Source of the DNA: a virus | Direction: 5' to 3' (one strand) | Length of the DNA stretch: 24,435 nt | IMG/VR virus record: IMGVR_UViG_3300017757_000150 | Span: 1 to 24,435 of that record | In this document: piece after piece, positions 1 to 6,413 of the stretch | Position numbering within the stretch: position 1 is the first letter of the stretch | How the letters are laid out: each line of letters begins with the position of its first letter | Translations under genes and position numbers: made by a program | The notes under the pieces: generated by a model | Told to the model about the DNA's origin: nothing | The model's input: only the letters and a program-made list of their open reading frames with translations | Database searches by the model: none

Positions 1-33
1 ATGATGATGAAGATGATGATGAAGATGATGAAC
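1..33 (+). repeat. ATGATGATGAAG microsatellite coding an Asp/Glu run
   Basis: Two exact copies of the 12-base unit ATGATGATGAAG are followed by a partial third. Read in frame 3 they code for DDEDDDEDDE in the C-terminal tail of the partial protein. Such trinucleotide runs can change length by slippage. Confidence 0.75.
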
Positions 34-119
34 AAGAACCTCTTCCAGATATATATGATGAAAAACCAAAACCAAAACCAAAACCTCCTCCTAGTCGTGG
101 TAATGGATATTGGAGTTAA
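1..119 (+). CDS. C-terminal end of an acidic, Pro/Lys-tailed protein (partial)
   Basis: The reading frame that starts at base 3 is open and stops with TAA at 117-119; the start lies upstream of the window. It encodes an Asp/Glu run (about ten residues), then EQEPLPDIYDEKP, then a KPKPKPKPPP segment and the ending SRGNGYWS. The frame was chosen because frame 2 is full of stops, and because frame 1 gives only an implausible Met/Lys run. The composition suggests a disordered, charged C-terminal tail. Nothing here shows the function of the body of the protein. The next gene starts 18 bases after the stop, so the two are probably in one transcript. Confidence 0.6.
   Translation, partial: DDEDDDEDDEQEPLPDIYDEKPKPKPKPPPSRGNGYWS
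62..84 (+). repeat. Hexanucleotide repeat coding Lys-Pro dipeptides
   Basis: Tandem AAAACC-type hexamers code for KPKPKPKP in the tail of the partial upstream protein. They lie next to the acidic microsatellite, so the tail has an acidic block followed by a basic proline-rich block. Confidence 0.65.
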
Positions 120-137
120 TAATTAAAAATTAAAGTT

Positions 138-671
138 ATGGCAAAAAAGAAAAAAGTTACACATAAATTTCATACAAGAAGAAATAAAGGCAAACATGAA
201 ATGATTTGTCGAAATAGTATTGAAGATACAAGTTATTGGGCATGGCCTAAATTAGCTAACGGTCCAAGATGTTTTCATTATACAGCTGTTAATGCAGATT
301 CTACTGCAGTATTATGTTGGAGATGTGTTTGTAAAACAGTTCCACCACCGGACATAAAAGGTGGCTATGTTTCAAAAGGTCGTCCAAGAGGATGGCAATT
401 CATGAAAGAGTTTGTTGATAAGGATGGCAATGTATTTCATAAGGGTAAAGAACAAGTTAAGTTGAAAGGAACTTTAAAACCAACCAAAATAGAACCTAAA
501 AAAGATAAAAAGAAATTATCTAAATCAGAAAGATTGAGATTGGAACAGGCTATATTAGAACAAATGGCTATGGTTAGAGGTCAACTAAAGAAGGCTAAAT
601 GGAAGAAGGATATAAATGCCGGCAATACACAATTAAAGAAATTACAGCGTCAATTAAAAAAAGTTAAATAG
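138..671 (+). CDS. Basic cysteine-containing protein of unknown function
   Basis: 177 residues, strongly basic at both ends, starting MAKKKK and ending KKLQRQLKKVK. The N-terminal third has cysteines at 24, 45, 60, 63 and 65; LCWRCVCK contains a CxxC pair, and His20 and His47 lie nearby. A small zinc-binding fold is possible but not proven. Residues 36-46 (WPKLANGPRCF) and 80-95 are rich in Gly and aromatics, and the last 70 residues look like a Lys-rich helix. The start has no clear Shine-Dalgarno sequence (context AAAGTTATG). It sits ahead of the clpP-like gene in the same orientation. A nucleic-acid-binding role would suit the charge, but this is inference; I do not recognise the family. 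Confidence 0.8.
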   Translation: MAKKKKVTHKFHTRRNKGKHEMICRNSIEDTSYWAWPKLANGPRCFHYTAVNADSTAVLCWRCVCKTVPPPDIKGGYVSKGRPRGWQFMKEFVDKDGNVFHKGKEQVKLKGTLKPTKIEPKKDKKKLSKSERLRLEQAILEQMAMVRGQLKKAKWKKDINAGNTQLKKLQRQLKKVK

Positions 672-709
672 ATTAGGAATTACGAATAAAAGTTATTATA
701 TTAAGTTAT

Positions 710-1342
710 ATGAGTATATATGAAGAACAGCCTTTAAAGGCACAGAAACAAGACGAACAGTTACAAGAACAACCTGTAATAAATAAACCAGCTGGTGATT
801 ATGAATCATTACATAATCAAATAGGAACACAATTGGATTATGAAGATTCAGTTATATTTTTAAGTGATGAAATAGGAGAACATACGTTAACAGATTTTAT
901 TATACGTATGAGAAGTTTATTACAACATAGACGAAACAAAACAGCTCCAATTAATTTAATGATTAATTCACCAGGTGGAGACATTTATGAAATGTTTGGT
1001 ATAATAGATTATATTGAATCATTAGATGTTAAAGTCAATACAATTTGTAGAGGTAGAGCATTTTCAGCCGCCGCCATAATTTTAACATGTGGTACTGGAA
1101 ATAGAATGATGAGTAAACGTTCAACAGTAATGTTTCATCAATCATCTAGCTTTCTAGGAGGTAAGATGTCAGATATAACAGCATATCTAGATAATGTAAA
1201 AAGTTTAGAAAAAATTATTTATGGCATGTTAGCAGAAAAAACTAAAAAAGATGCCGACTGGTGGAAAAATAAAATGAGATCAGATTGTTTTTTAACATCT
1301 GAAGAATTATTAGAAATTGGAGTTATAGATCAAATAATATAA
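710..1342 (+). CDS. clpP: ClpP-family serine protease (peptidase family S14)
   Basis: 210 residues, close to bacterial ClpP in length. ClpP forms a barrel of two heptamer rings and degrades unfolded proteins fed to it by ClpX or ClpA. The catalytic triad is visible: Ser119 in GRAFSAAA (ClpP GQAASMGA), His143 in MFHQSS (ClpP IMIHQP) and Asp192 in RSDCFLTSEE (ClpP RDRFLSAEE). The oxyanion segment INSPGGDI (85-92) is also conserved, so it is probably active. Two regions differ from host ClpP. The first 40 residues are Gln/Glu-rich and lack the usual axial-loop sequence that meets the unfoldase, and the usual HQPLGG is HQSSSFLGG. No unfoldase gene is visible in the window. S14 proteases also serve as prohead proteases in some phages, but the neighbours (co-chaperonin, HD protein, sigma factor) do not favour a head-maturation role. 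Confidence 0.9.
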   Translation: MSIYEEQPLKAQKQDEQLQEQPVINKPAGDYESLHNQIGTQLDYEDSVIFLSDEIGEHTLTDFIIRMRSLLQHRRNKTAPINLMINSPGGDIYEMFGIIDYIESLDVKVNTICRGRAFSAAAIILTCGTGNRMMSKRSTVMFHQSSSFLGGKMSDITAYLDNVKSLEKIIYGMLAEKTKKDADWWKNKMRSDCFLTSEELLEIGVIDQII

Positions 1343-1356
1343 AAAAAGAATAAGTT

Positions 1357-1662
1357 ATGAAAATGAAACCTATGGGAGACCAGCTTTTATTAAAAGCAAA
1401 AGAACAAAAAGAAAATGTTGTAAATGGAATTATACTTACAACAAGTGCACCTGAATATGGTTATGCAGATGTTATAGCAGTAGGACCAGGATTATTTACT
1501 CAAACAGGAGATAAAATTCCAATGACGTGTAAAGTAGGAGATGTTGTATTAGCAGCAAATAGATTATTATCAGGTAAAAATGGAAATGAAATAATTCTAG
1601 AAGATGTAAAATATTTACTAGTTAGAGAATCAGAAATATCAATGGTATCGTCAAATAATTAA
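1357..1662 (+). CDS. groES: GroES-like co-chaperonin (functional analogue of T4 gp31)
   Basis: 101 residues, similar in length to bacterial GroES (about 97) and shorter than T4 gp31. GroES heptamers cap the GroEL chamber. The order of features matches GroES: the N-terminal strand MKPMGDQLLLKAKE, a mobile loop with the hydrophobic GroEL-contact tripeptide in NGIIL (residues 24-28), the ADVIAVGPG strand and turn, KVGDVVLAANR, and the final strand VKYLLVRESEISMV. In T4, gp31 replaces host GroES so that the large capsid protein can fold, and a similar role is likely here. It starts 14 bases after the clpP-like stop and is followed 3 bases later by the HD gene, so it is part of one operon. Confidence 0.9.
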   Translation: MKMKPMGDQLLLKAKEQKENVVNGIILTTSAPEYGYADVIAVGPGLFTQTGDKIPMTCKVGDVVLAANRLLSGKNGNEIILEDVKYLLVRESEISMVSSNN

Positions 1663-1665
1663 GAT

Positions 1666-2424
1666 ATGAAATTAACAGCAGAACAAATAGTAGAAAATTG
1701 GGAACGTTTATTAGAAGTAATTAGAACGGAATTTACAGGAGAAAGACAAACTAAACTATTATCTATGTATACAGATTTAGAAGATAGAATGTCAACTCAA
1801 CCAGCATCTAGTATTGATCATTATCATAATGCATTTGATGGCGGTTATGTAGATCATGTTTTACGAGTAATTGATTGTGCTCATGAGGTATATGATTTAT
1901 GGACAAGAATGGGAGCAGATATGTCTGGTTATACTAAAGAAGAATTAATTTTTACAGCATTAAATCATGATATTGGCAAAATGGGATTTCCTGGAGAAGG
2001 TAATGAAACATATATTCCTAATGATTCTGAATGGCATAGAAAGAATATGGGAAGGATGTATAAGGTTAATCCTAACAACCAATTCACCCTCGTAAATGAC
2101 CTATCTATTTGGCTATTGCAACATTATGGTATTAGCATCACTTGGAATGAAATGTTAGGAATTAAATTGACAGATGGATTATATGATGAAAGTAATAAAC
2201 CATATTTCATGTCCAGAACAGCTGATTCTAAATTAAAAACTAATTTAGGATTTGTAATGCATCAGGCAGATTTAATGGCAGCTAGAATAGAATTTGAAAG
2301 ATGGAATAATAATAAACCAATTACAACTACATCTATGAAAAGAAAGTCAAAGATAATAACCAATCCTCAAACAAAAGTTAATGCATCTAAAATGTTTGAT
2401 GATTTATTTGGAGATAACAAATGA
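1666..2424 (+). CDS. HD-domain metal-dependent phosphohydrolase
   Basis: 252 residues with the HD-superfamily ligand pattern: His64 (YVDHVLRV), the His101-Asp102 pair (LNHDIGKMG), His124 (SEWHRKN) and His153 (LLQHYG) as possible extra ligands, and a downstream Asp202 (HQADLMAARIEFE). HD enzymes hydrolyse nucleotides, cyclic nucleotides or phosphate esters; the substrate cannot be read from the sequence. The spacing suggests a one-domain enzyme. The last residues, ASKMFDDLFGDNK, follow a basic linker (KRKSKIITNPQTK) and resemble the hydrophobic/acidic peptides that T4-type proteins use to bind the sliding clamp (see findings). The gene overlaps the next by four bases (ATGA), implying coupled translation. 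Confidence 0.85.
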   Translation: MKLTAEQIVENWERLLEVIRTEFTGERQTKLLSMYTDLEDRMSTQPASSIDHYHNAFDGGYVDHVLRVIDCAHEVYDLWTRMGADMSGYTKEELIFTALNHDIGKMGFPGEGNETYIPNDSEWHRKNMGRMYKVNPNNQFTLVNDLSIWLLQHYGISITWNEMLGIKLTDGLYDESNKPYFMSRTADSKLKTNLGFVMHQADLMAARIEFERWNNNKPITTTSMKRKSKIITNPQTKVNASKMFDDLFGDNK

Positions 2425-2705
2425 TAACAACTATTATAATTTTATCAGTATTATTATTAACATCTATATTTGTTAATATTAATCAATTGAAAAAACAAGA
2501 AACTCAAACTGATTATATAGATGAATTAGAAACATCGAATACTGAGTATTATAACTTTTTTCAACAATTAAAAACAAAAGTCGGTCAATCTAATTCTGTA
2601 ATAAAAAATGCTGATCGATTAGGAGCATTTGAAGCTTCTGATGAAGTAGGAACTTCATTCAAAATAATTAAAGAAGTAATAGAAGATTTAAATAAAGGAT
2701 TTTAA
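2421..2705 (+). CDS. Small membrane-anchored protein of unknown function
   Basis: 94 residues. Residues 3-20 (TTIIILSVLLLTSIFVNI) form one strongly hydrophobic segment at the N terminus with no clear signal-peptidase site, so it is probably a membrane anchor with the rest in the cytoplasm or periplasm. The remainder is charged and helical (KKQETQTDYIDELETSNTEY, then KIIKEVIEDL) and may form a short coiled coil. It overlaps the HD gene by ATGA and its stop overlaps the ATG of the sigma-factor gene (TAATG), so the three are translated together. I do not recognise the family. Confidence 0.8.
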   Translation: MITTIIILSVLLLTSIFVNINQLKKQETQTDYIDELETSNTEYYNFFQQLKTKVGQSNSVIKNADRLGAFEASDEVGTSFKIIKEVIEDLNKGF

Positions 2706-3481
2706 TGGAAGAACTTAGCCCAGTACAAAAATTTTATGAATGGCATGCTGCTGAAATGAAAGACCTAGAAGAAAACGGTCCACGTGTAAGAAGAGGTCGT
2801 AAACCTAGCAAGAAGCAATATTTTACATACATAACAGATCAAGCAATTATTGCATATAATTCAGAACCTTCTTGGTCAAAAAGAAATCGAGTATTTAAAG
2901 AATATATTAATTATCCATTTAATAAACTAGTTGAAAATATTTATCATACATTTAAATTTTCATATTTTGATGTTCCATATGAAGATGTTAAAGCAGAAGT
3001 AGTTGCATTTCTAGTACAGAAGATTGGTAAATTTCAAGAAGGTAAAGGTAAAGCCTTTTCATATTTTTCAATTATAGCTAAAAATTATTTGATAATTCAA
3101 AATAATGCTAATTATGCTAAAATGAAAGCACGTATGAGTACTGATATTTTAGATGATAGAAGAAATATATCTGCAGAAATGGCATTATCAGATCATCAAG
3201 AATCTTTAAAAGAATTTACAAATTTATGGGTTGAATGGTATGATAAGAATATGAATTCTATTTTCACAAATAAACGAGATATTATAGTAGCAGATACAAT
3301 CCTAGAATTATTTAGAATACGAGATAATATAGAAAACTTCAATAAAAAAGCTCTTTATATACTTATAAGAGAACGGACAGGTCTTAAGACTCAAAACATT
3401 ACAAAGGTTCTCAATGTAATGAAAAAAGATTATGCTAAAATGTTCGCATCCTATTCAAAATCCGGTCATTTGATATCATAA
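2705..3481 (+). CDS. 55: gp55-like late-transcription sigma factor
   Basis: 258 residues, longer than T4 gp55 (185). It would direct host RNA polymerase to phage late promoters. Residues about 70-140 look like sigma region 2: a helical segment with YPFNKLVENIYHTFKF, then DVKAEVVAFLVQKIGKFQ and KAFSYFSIIAKNYLIIQNN, which matches the T4 gp55 pattern (a helix, then NPHAYITQACFNAFVQRI). Before it is a basic patch RVRRGRKPSKK (27-37). Residues about 216-247 (ALYILIRERTGLKTQNITKV onward) resemble a helix-turn-helix like sigma region 4, which T4 gp55 lacks. The C terminus (SYSKSGHLIS) has no obvious clamp-binding motif. The assignment rests on pattern and on the structural genes that follow. Confidence 0.75.
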   Translation: MEELSPVQKFYEWHAAEMKDLEENGPRVRRGRKPSKKQYFTYITDQAIIAYNSEPSWSKRNRVFKEYINYPFNKLVENIYHTFKFSYFDVPYEDVKAEVVAFLVQKIGKFQEGKGKAFSYFSIIAKNYLIIQNNANYAKMKARMSTDILDDRRNISAEMALSDHQESLKEFTNLWVEWYDKNMNSIFTNKRDIIVADTILELFRIRDNIENFNKKALYILIRERTGLKTQNITKVLNVMKKDYAKMFASYSKSGHLIS

Positions 3482-3493
3482 AACCTAGCTACT

Positions 3494-3509
3494 CATATTT
3501 ATATAAAAG
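3494..3509 (+). promoter_or_regulatory. Putative late promoter, copy 1
   Basis: The sequence CATATTTATATAAAAG begins 24 bases before the start codon at 3518 and its final G is followed by GATATAAT. It matches SATATTTATWWAAAAG, found in the same position before three other genes. It opens the baseplate block directly after the sigma-factor gene. It is read as a -10-type late promoter with transcription starting near the final G, which leaves a leader of about ten bases. A translational or RNA-processing role is the alternative. Confidence 0.55.
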
Positions 3510-3517
3510 GATATAAT

Positions 3518-3937
3518 ATGAGCCAAGAATTCGAATTATTTAAAGGTACAAACTTTTCTGATCTAATGAGAGATGTATATCACAACTCAAAAAAGAAGTC
3601 GCGTCAAATAGATACGTTAATTAAAAGTTTAGAACCAATGATAAAAAATATAGGCGATGCATCAATAATTGTACCAATGATAAAAGATTATCTAGAAGTA
3701 TCAGTTAAAAATGACGATGCATTAGTTAAACTAGCAGCGGTAGTTCAAAGACTTGTTTCAGCTAGTTCTAAAGATGATGACGGAAATGAATTTGGACTAA
3801 GTGAAGATGAACGAGCTCGATTATTAGAAGAAGCTGAAGAAGAAATAAACAATATTAAAGAAACCAATAAACCGGAGATAAAGAACGATGGCAGTATCAC
3901 AACTAGCCCTACAGATTTGTCAAGTGATAGAACCTGA
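3518..3937 (+). CDS. Conserved helical protein at the head of the baseplate block
   Basis: 139 residues. Residues 1-80 appear to be helical (FELFKGTNFSDLMRDVYHNS, then KKKSRQIDTLIKSLEPMI, IVPMIKDYLEVSVKNDDALV and KLAAVVQRLV). Residues 95-115 are an acidic helix (EDERARLLEEAEEEINNIKE), and the last 25 residues are polar and probably disordered. I believe related proteins occur in marine T4-like phages beside structural genes, but I cannot name a function. It has an AAAGGA ribosome-binding site and follows promoter-like copy 1. The final 50 bases overlap the start of the next gene, and only the disordered tail is affected. Confidence 0.8.
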   Translation: MSQEFELFKGTNFSDLMRDVYHNSKKKSRQIDTLIKSLEPMIKNIGDASIIVPMIKDYLEVSVKNDDALVKLAAVVQRLVSASSKDDDGNEFGLSEDERARLLEEAEEEINNIKETNKPEIKNDGSITTSPTDLSSDRT

Positions 3938-4943
3938 ATCTGATCATACACTTTATGATAAATATCAAGATGAAGATGGTTTAGATCATCCTCCTGGAAC
4001 AATACGTATACGACTCAGAGGTAAAGAAATGACTACATCTTCTGAAGTATGGGCTGTTCCGGCCGATCCTACGATGTTAAATGTACCTTTATACGGAGAA
4101 CAAGTTTTGGTTTATAATGCTATAGATGGTAAGGCAGAAAAGTTAAATCAATATAGATGGTATTATATGTGTCTAGTAAATGCACATGGAATAGTTAATA
4201 ATACCATTATGCCATTTATACAAGATTCACAAGTATCTGGTAGAGGATATAGTTCTGATGGAATATCAAAAGTTTCACCAGGAGCAGAACCTAAACAAGT
4301 ATCATTTGAAAAAAAAGATGTACTGCCTATACAACCATTTCAAGGAGATATAATTAGAGCATCAAGATTTGGTTCTATTTTTAGATTTAGTAGTACTCAT
4401 TTAGAATTAGATAAATATAAAGAAGAACCTTTTTGGGAAGGAGAAAAAGCTGGTGATCCATTTATAGCACTTACATGTGAAGTAAAAGGATTATTAGACG
4501 GATATTCAGGTGAAGATACATATGACCCATATTATAAAATTGAAGAACCAGATGATGATAAAAGTTTTATATATTTAACATCAAAACAAAAAATAAAACG
4601 ATTTGAATTAGCACAACCAAACATCGGACAAACTCCTGAAGAACCTATGCCGTTAGTAGATTATCAAGAATCGCAGGTTATTATAGGAGCCGAAAGGATG
4701 ATATTTAATACAAAAAAAGATGAACTAATGTTAATATCTGCAAAGGATATAAAGTTTGTAACACCGGCATGGCAAATAGATGCAGATCATTATTTTACAC
4801 AAATTGAAGAATGGCTTAAAATATGTGTAGATTTAGCTGAAGGTATTGAACGATATGCAACACCGTCAGGTCCAACGGGGCAATCTAGTGCTCTTGAGAG
4901 ATTAAAAGAGATACAAGAAGAAATTGAAAAGATGCATCAATAA
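3888..4943 (+). CDS. OB-fold baseplate hub/spike-like protein
   Basis: 351 residues. Residues 35-105 resemble an OB-fold of the gp5/VgrG type: GTIRIRLRG, then WAVPADPTMLNVPLYGEQVL and RWYYMCLVNAHG. Residues 150-170 (PFQGDIIRASRFGSIFRFSS) and 262-290 (SQVIIGAERMIFNTKKDELM, then LISAKDIKF) show the short-strand repeats seen in tail-spike and hub proteins. The C terminus (SALERLKEIQEEIEKMHQ) is a helix. It has no lysozyme motif that I can see, unlike T4 gp5. The start at 3888 is supported by a GGAG at 3874-3877 and by the need for the first strands (ALQICQVIEPESDH) to complete the fold. It lies two genes before the wedge genes, as expected for a baseplate component. Confidence 0.55.
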   Translation: MAVSQLALQICQVIEPESDHTLYDKYQDEDGLDHPPGTIRIRLRGKEMTTSSEVWAVPADPTMLNVPLYGEQVLVYNAIDGKAEKLNQYRWYYMCLVNAHGIVNNTIMPFIQDSQVSGRGYSSDGISKVSPGAEPKQVSFEKKDVLPIQPFQGDIIRASRFGSIFRFSSTHLELDKYKEEPFWEGEKAGDPFIALTCEVKGLLDGYSGEDTYDPYYKIEEPDDDKSFIYLTSKQKIKRFELAQPNIGQTPEEPMPLVDYQESQVIIGAERMIFNTKKDELMLISAKDIKFVTPAWQIDADHYFTQIEEWLKICVDLAEGIERYATPSGPTGQSSALERLKEIQEEIEKMHQ

Positions 4944-4957
4944 TAGGAGAATAAATT

Positions 4958-5266
4958 ATGCCTTTAGATAAAAATGGATTATTACAAGATTTAAAAGCTG
5001 CCTTGCAGCGACAAGGCGAAAAAGAAGGCGAAGAAGTTCGAGACCAAGCAGAAGGTATAGATCAATTTGCACAAGATGTTGCAGCCGCAATTGATAAATT
5101 TGTAAGATCGGGAGATGTAAAAACAGCTGTTACTACTGCAGTTACAACTATTAATGCAGCCGGCCAAGGAGTTATGTCAGACCCAGTATCAGGAGCAGGA
5201 GCAACTATTACTCCGGGTAAAGGAGCAGGACCTGGAATAGGTAAAGGATTAGGTAAAGTAACCTAG
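4958..5266 (+). CDS. Small Ala/Gly-rich structural-region protein, unknown
   Basis: 102 residues. Residues 5-60 are helical and charged (LLQDLKAALQRQGEKEGEEV, then AEGIDQFAQDVAAAIDKFVR). Residues 55-68 (AVTTAVTTINAAG) are Thr/Ala-rich, and the end is glycine-rich (VSGAGATITPGKGAGPGIGK). A good AGGAG site lies upstream of the start. Its position between the OB-fold protein and the wedge genes suggests a virion or assembly role. I considered a PAAR-type spike tip because of the Gly/Pro-rich tail, but the PAAR repeats are not there. No function is assigned. Confidence 0.75.
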   Translation: MPLDKNGLLQDLKAALQRQGEKEGEEVRDQAEGIDQFAQDVAAAIDKFVRSGDVKTAVTTAVTTINAAGQGVMSDPVSGAGATITPGKGAGPGIGKGLGKVT

Positions 5267-5284
5267 GCTAATTCACAACTATTT

Positions 5285-5300
5285 CATATTTATAAAAAAG
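5285..5300 (+). promoter_or_regulatory. Putative late promoter, copy 2
   Basis: CATATTTATAAAAAAG begins 25 bases before the ATG at 5310, in a 43-base gap. It matches the SATATTTATWWAAAAG consensus. The final G begins GGAGAGG, so a transcript starting there would still keep its ribosome-binding site. It would drive the long baseplate unit from 5310 to 17433. Confidence 0.55.
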
Positions 5301-5309
5301 GAGAGGTAT

Positions 5310-5771
5310 ATGAGTTCTAAATCATTTGTTAAAGTATTACGAAAGATTATACGAGAAGAAGTACGTTCTGCTGTTAAAGAAATAATAACAGAACAGAATA
5401 TAAATCATGATAAAGTTATGTCACATGGAATGAATTTACATACAATGACAGAACAGCCTAAACCCCAGTCTAAATCTAAATCAAAAAAATCATTTAGTTC
5501 AAATTCAATGCTGAATGATATATTAAATGAAACAGCTGGGACAGCAGATTTTGCAAGTATGCAGCAAGGACCATTAGTAATGCAACAAGATTCATGGCCG
5601 GATATGGGTTCAATGAGGACATCTAATACGGTTCAAGGTCCATTGGCAACACATGATACTACCGGTAGGCCGGTTAATATGCAAAATGAAAATGTTGCAA
5701 AAACAGTTGAAAATATGACAAAAGATTATCGTGGATTAATGAAAGCAATAGATAAAAAGAAAGGTAAATAA
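5310..5771 (+). CDS. Structural-region protein with a basic N-terminal helix, unknown
   Basis: 153 residues. Residues 4-29 form an amphipathic, highly charged helix (SFVKVLRKIIREEVRSAVKE). The middle is low-complexity (PKPQSKSKSKKSFSSNS) and Met/Gln-rich (ADFASMQQGPLVMQQDSWPD), and the end is Lys-rich (LMKAIDKKKGK). A strong AAGGAG site precedes the start, and the stop shares one base with the ATG of the gp25-like gene (TAATG), so the two are co-translated. It might be an assembly factor or a small baseplate component. I do not recognise the family. Confidence 0.78.
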   Translation: MSSKSFVKVLRKIIREEVRSAVKEIITEQNINHDKVMSHGMNLHTMTEQPKPQSKSKSKKSFSSNSMLNDILNETAGTADFASMQQGPLVMQQDSWPDMGSMRTSNTVQGPLATHDTTGRPVNMQNENVAKTVENMTKDYRGLMKAIDKKKGK

Positions 5772-6400
5772 TGGCAATCAATAAAAGACCGGTATATCAA
5801 TATCAGCCTATTAATGAAACTCCCGAAGTTGCGGTAGGAATACCACTACCTTTTAACAAATCTTCTATTGCAGTTACTGAACATTTTAGAGGTTCATATT
5901 TTGGTGATGCTCTTAATTATGCTTCTGGATCGCGAGGTGGAGGACAAGTATTTGCACAAACATTTACAACAGAAGAACAAGTACTTTCAAATTTGAAAAA
6001 CTTATTAATGACCTTTAAAGGTGAACGATATATGCAACCAAATTTTGGTACAAGAATTAGAGAAGTTTTATTTGATAATAATACATCTGATTTAAGAAGT
6101 GCTTTAGATACAACAATACGAAAGGATATTAATTATTGGTTACCATATATAGAACTTAGACAGGTTGAAATGGTATCTAGTGATGACAGACATTCACTTA
6201 CAATAAGAATACATTTTCGTGTAAGTACCACCGGAGCAAATATGGTAATTAATATATTAGCAACAGAAAATTCATTTCAAGTTACAGATGCCGAAATGGA
6301 TATAGTAGAACGTTTAACACAAGTTGGTGATATGACAGTAGGAGCTAATACAGCATTTGATCTAGGAGGATCAGGTGGAGGATTTGGTGGAGGATATTAA
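5771..6400 (+). CDS. 25: gp25-like baseplate wedge protein
   Basis: 209 residues. gp25 is the wedge component at the inner baseplate, where the contractile sheath attaches. The diagnostic segment is GERYMQPNFGTRIREVLFD at 84-102 (the family pattern is a basic or acidic pair, then M.P.FG..I...LF), preceded by the helix VLSNLKNLLMTFK and followed by TTIRKDINYWLPYIELRQVE and SLTIRIHFRV. T4 gp25 has 132 residues; this one has an extra N-terminal arm of about 65 residues and a glycine-rich tail ending GGSGGGFGGGY. The gp6-like gene starts 13 bases downstream, the same neighbour as in T4. Confidence 0.92.
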   Translation: MAINKRPVYQYQPINETPEVAVGIPLPFNKSSIAVTEHFRGSYFGDALNYASGSRGGGQVFAQTFTTEEQVLSNLKNLLMTFKGERYMQPNFGTRIREVLFDNNTSDLRSALDTTIRKDINYWLPYIELRQVEMVSSDDRHSLTIRIHFRVSTTGANMVINILATENSFQVTDAEMDIVERLTQVGDMTVGANTAFDLGGSGGGFGGGY

Positions 6401-6413
6401 AAGGGATTAAACA

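Noticed and set aside
1-126. Frame-1 ORF starting at base 1 with a Met/Lys run
   Set aside because: The ATG run is a trinucleotide repeat read out of frame; frame 3 gives a sensible acidic tail and stops at 117-119.
4958-5266. PAAR-type spike tip
   Set aside because: The Gly/Pro-rich tail and location suggested it, but the PAAR repeats and metal-binding residues are not there.
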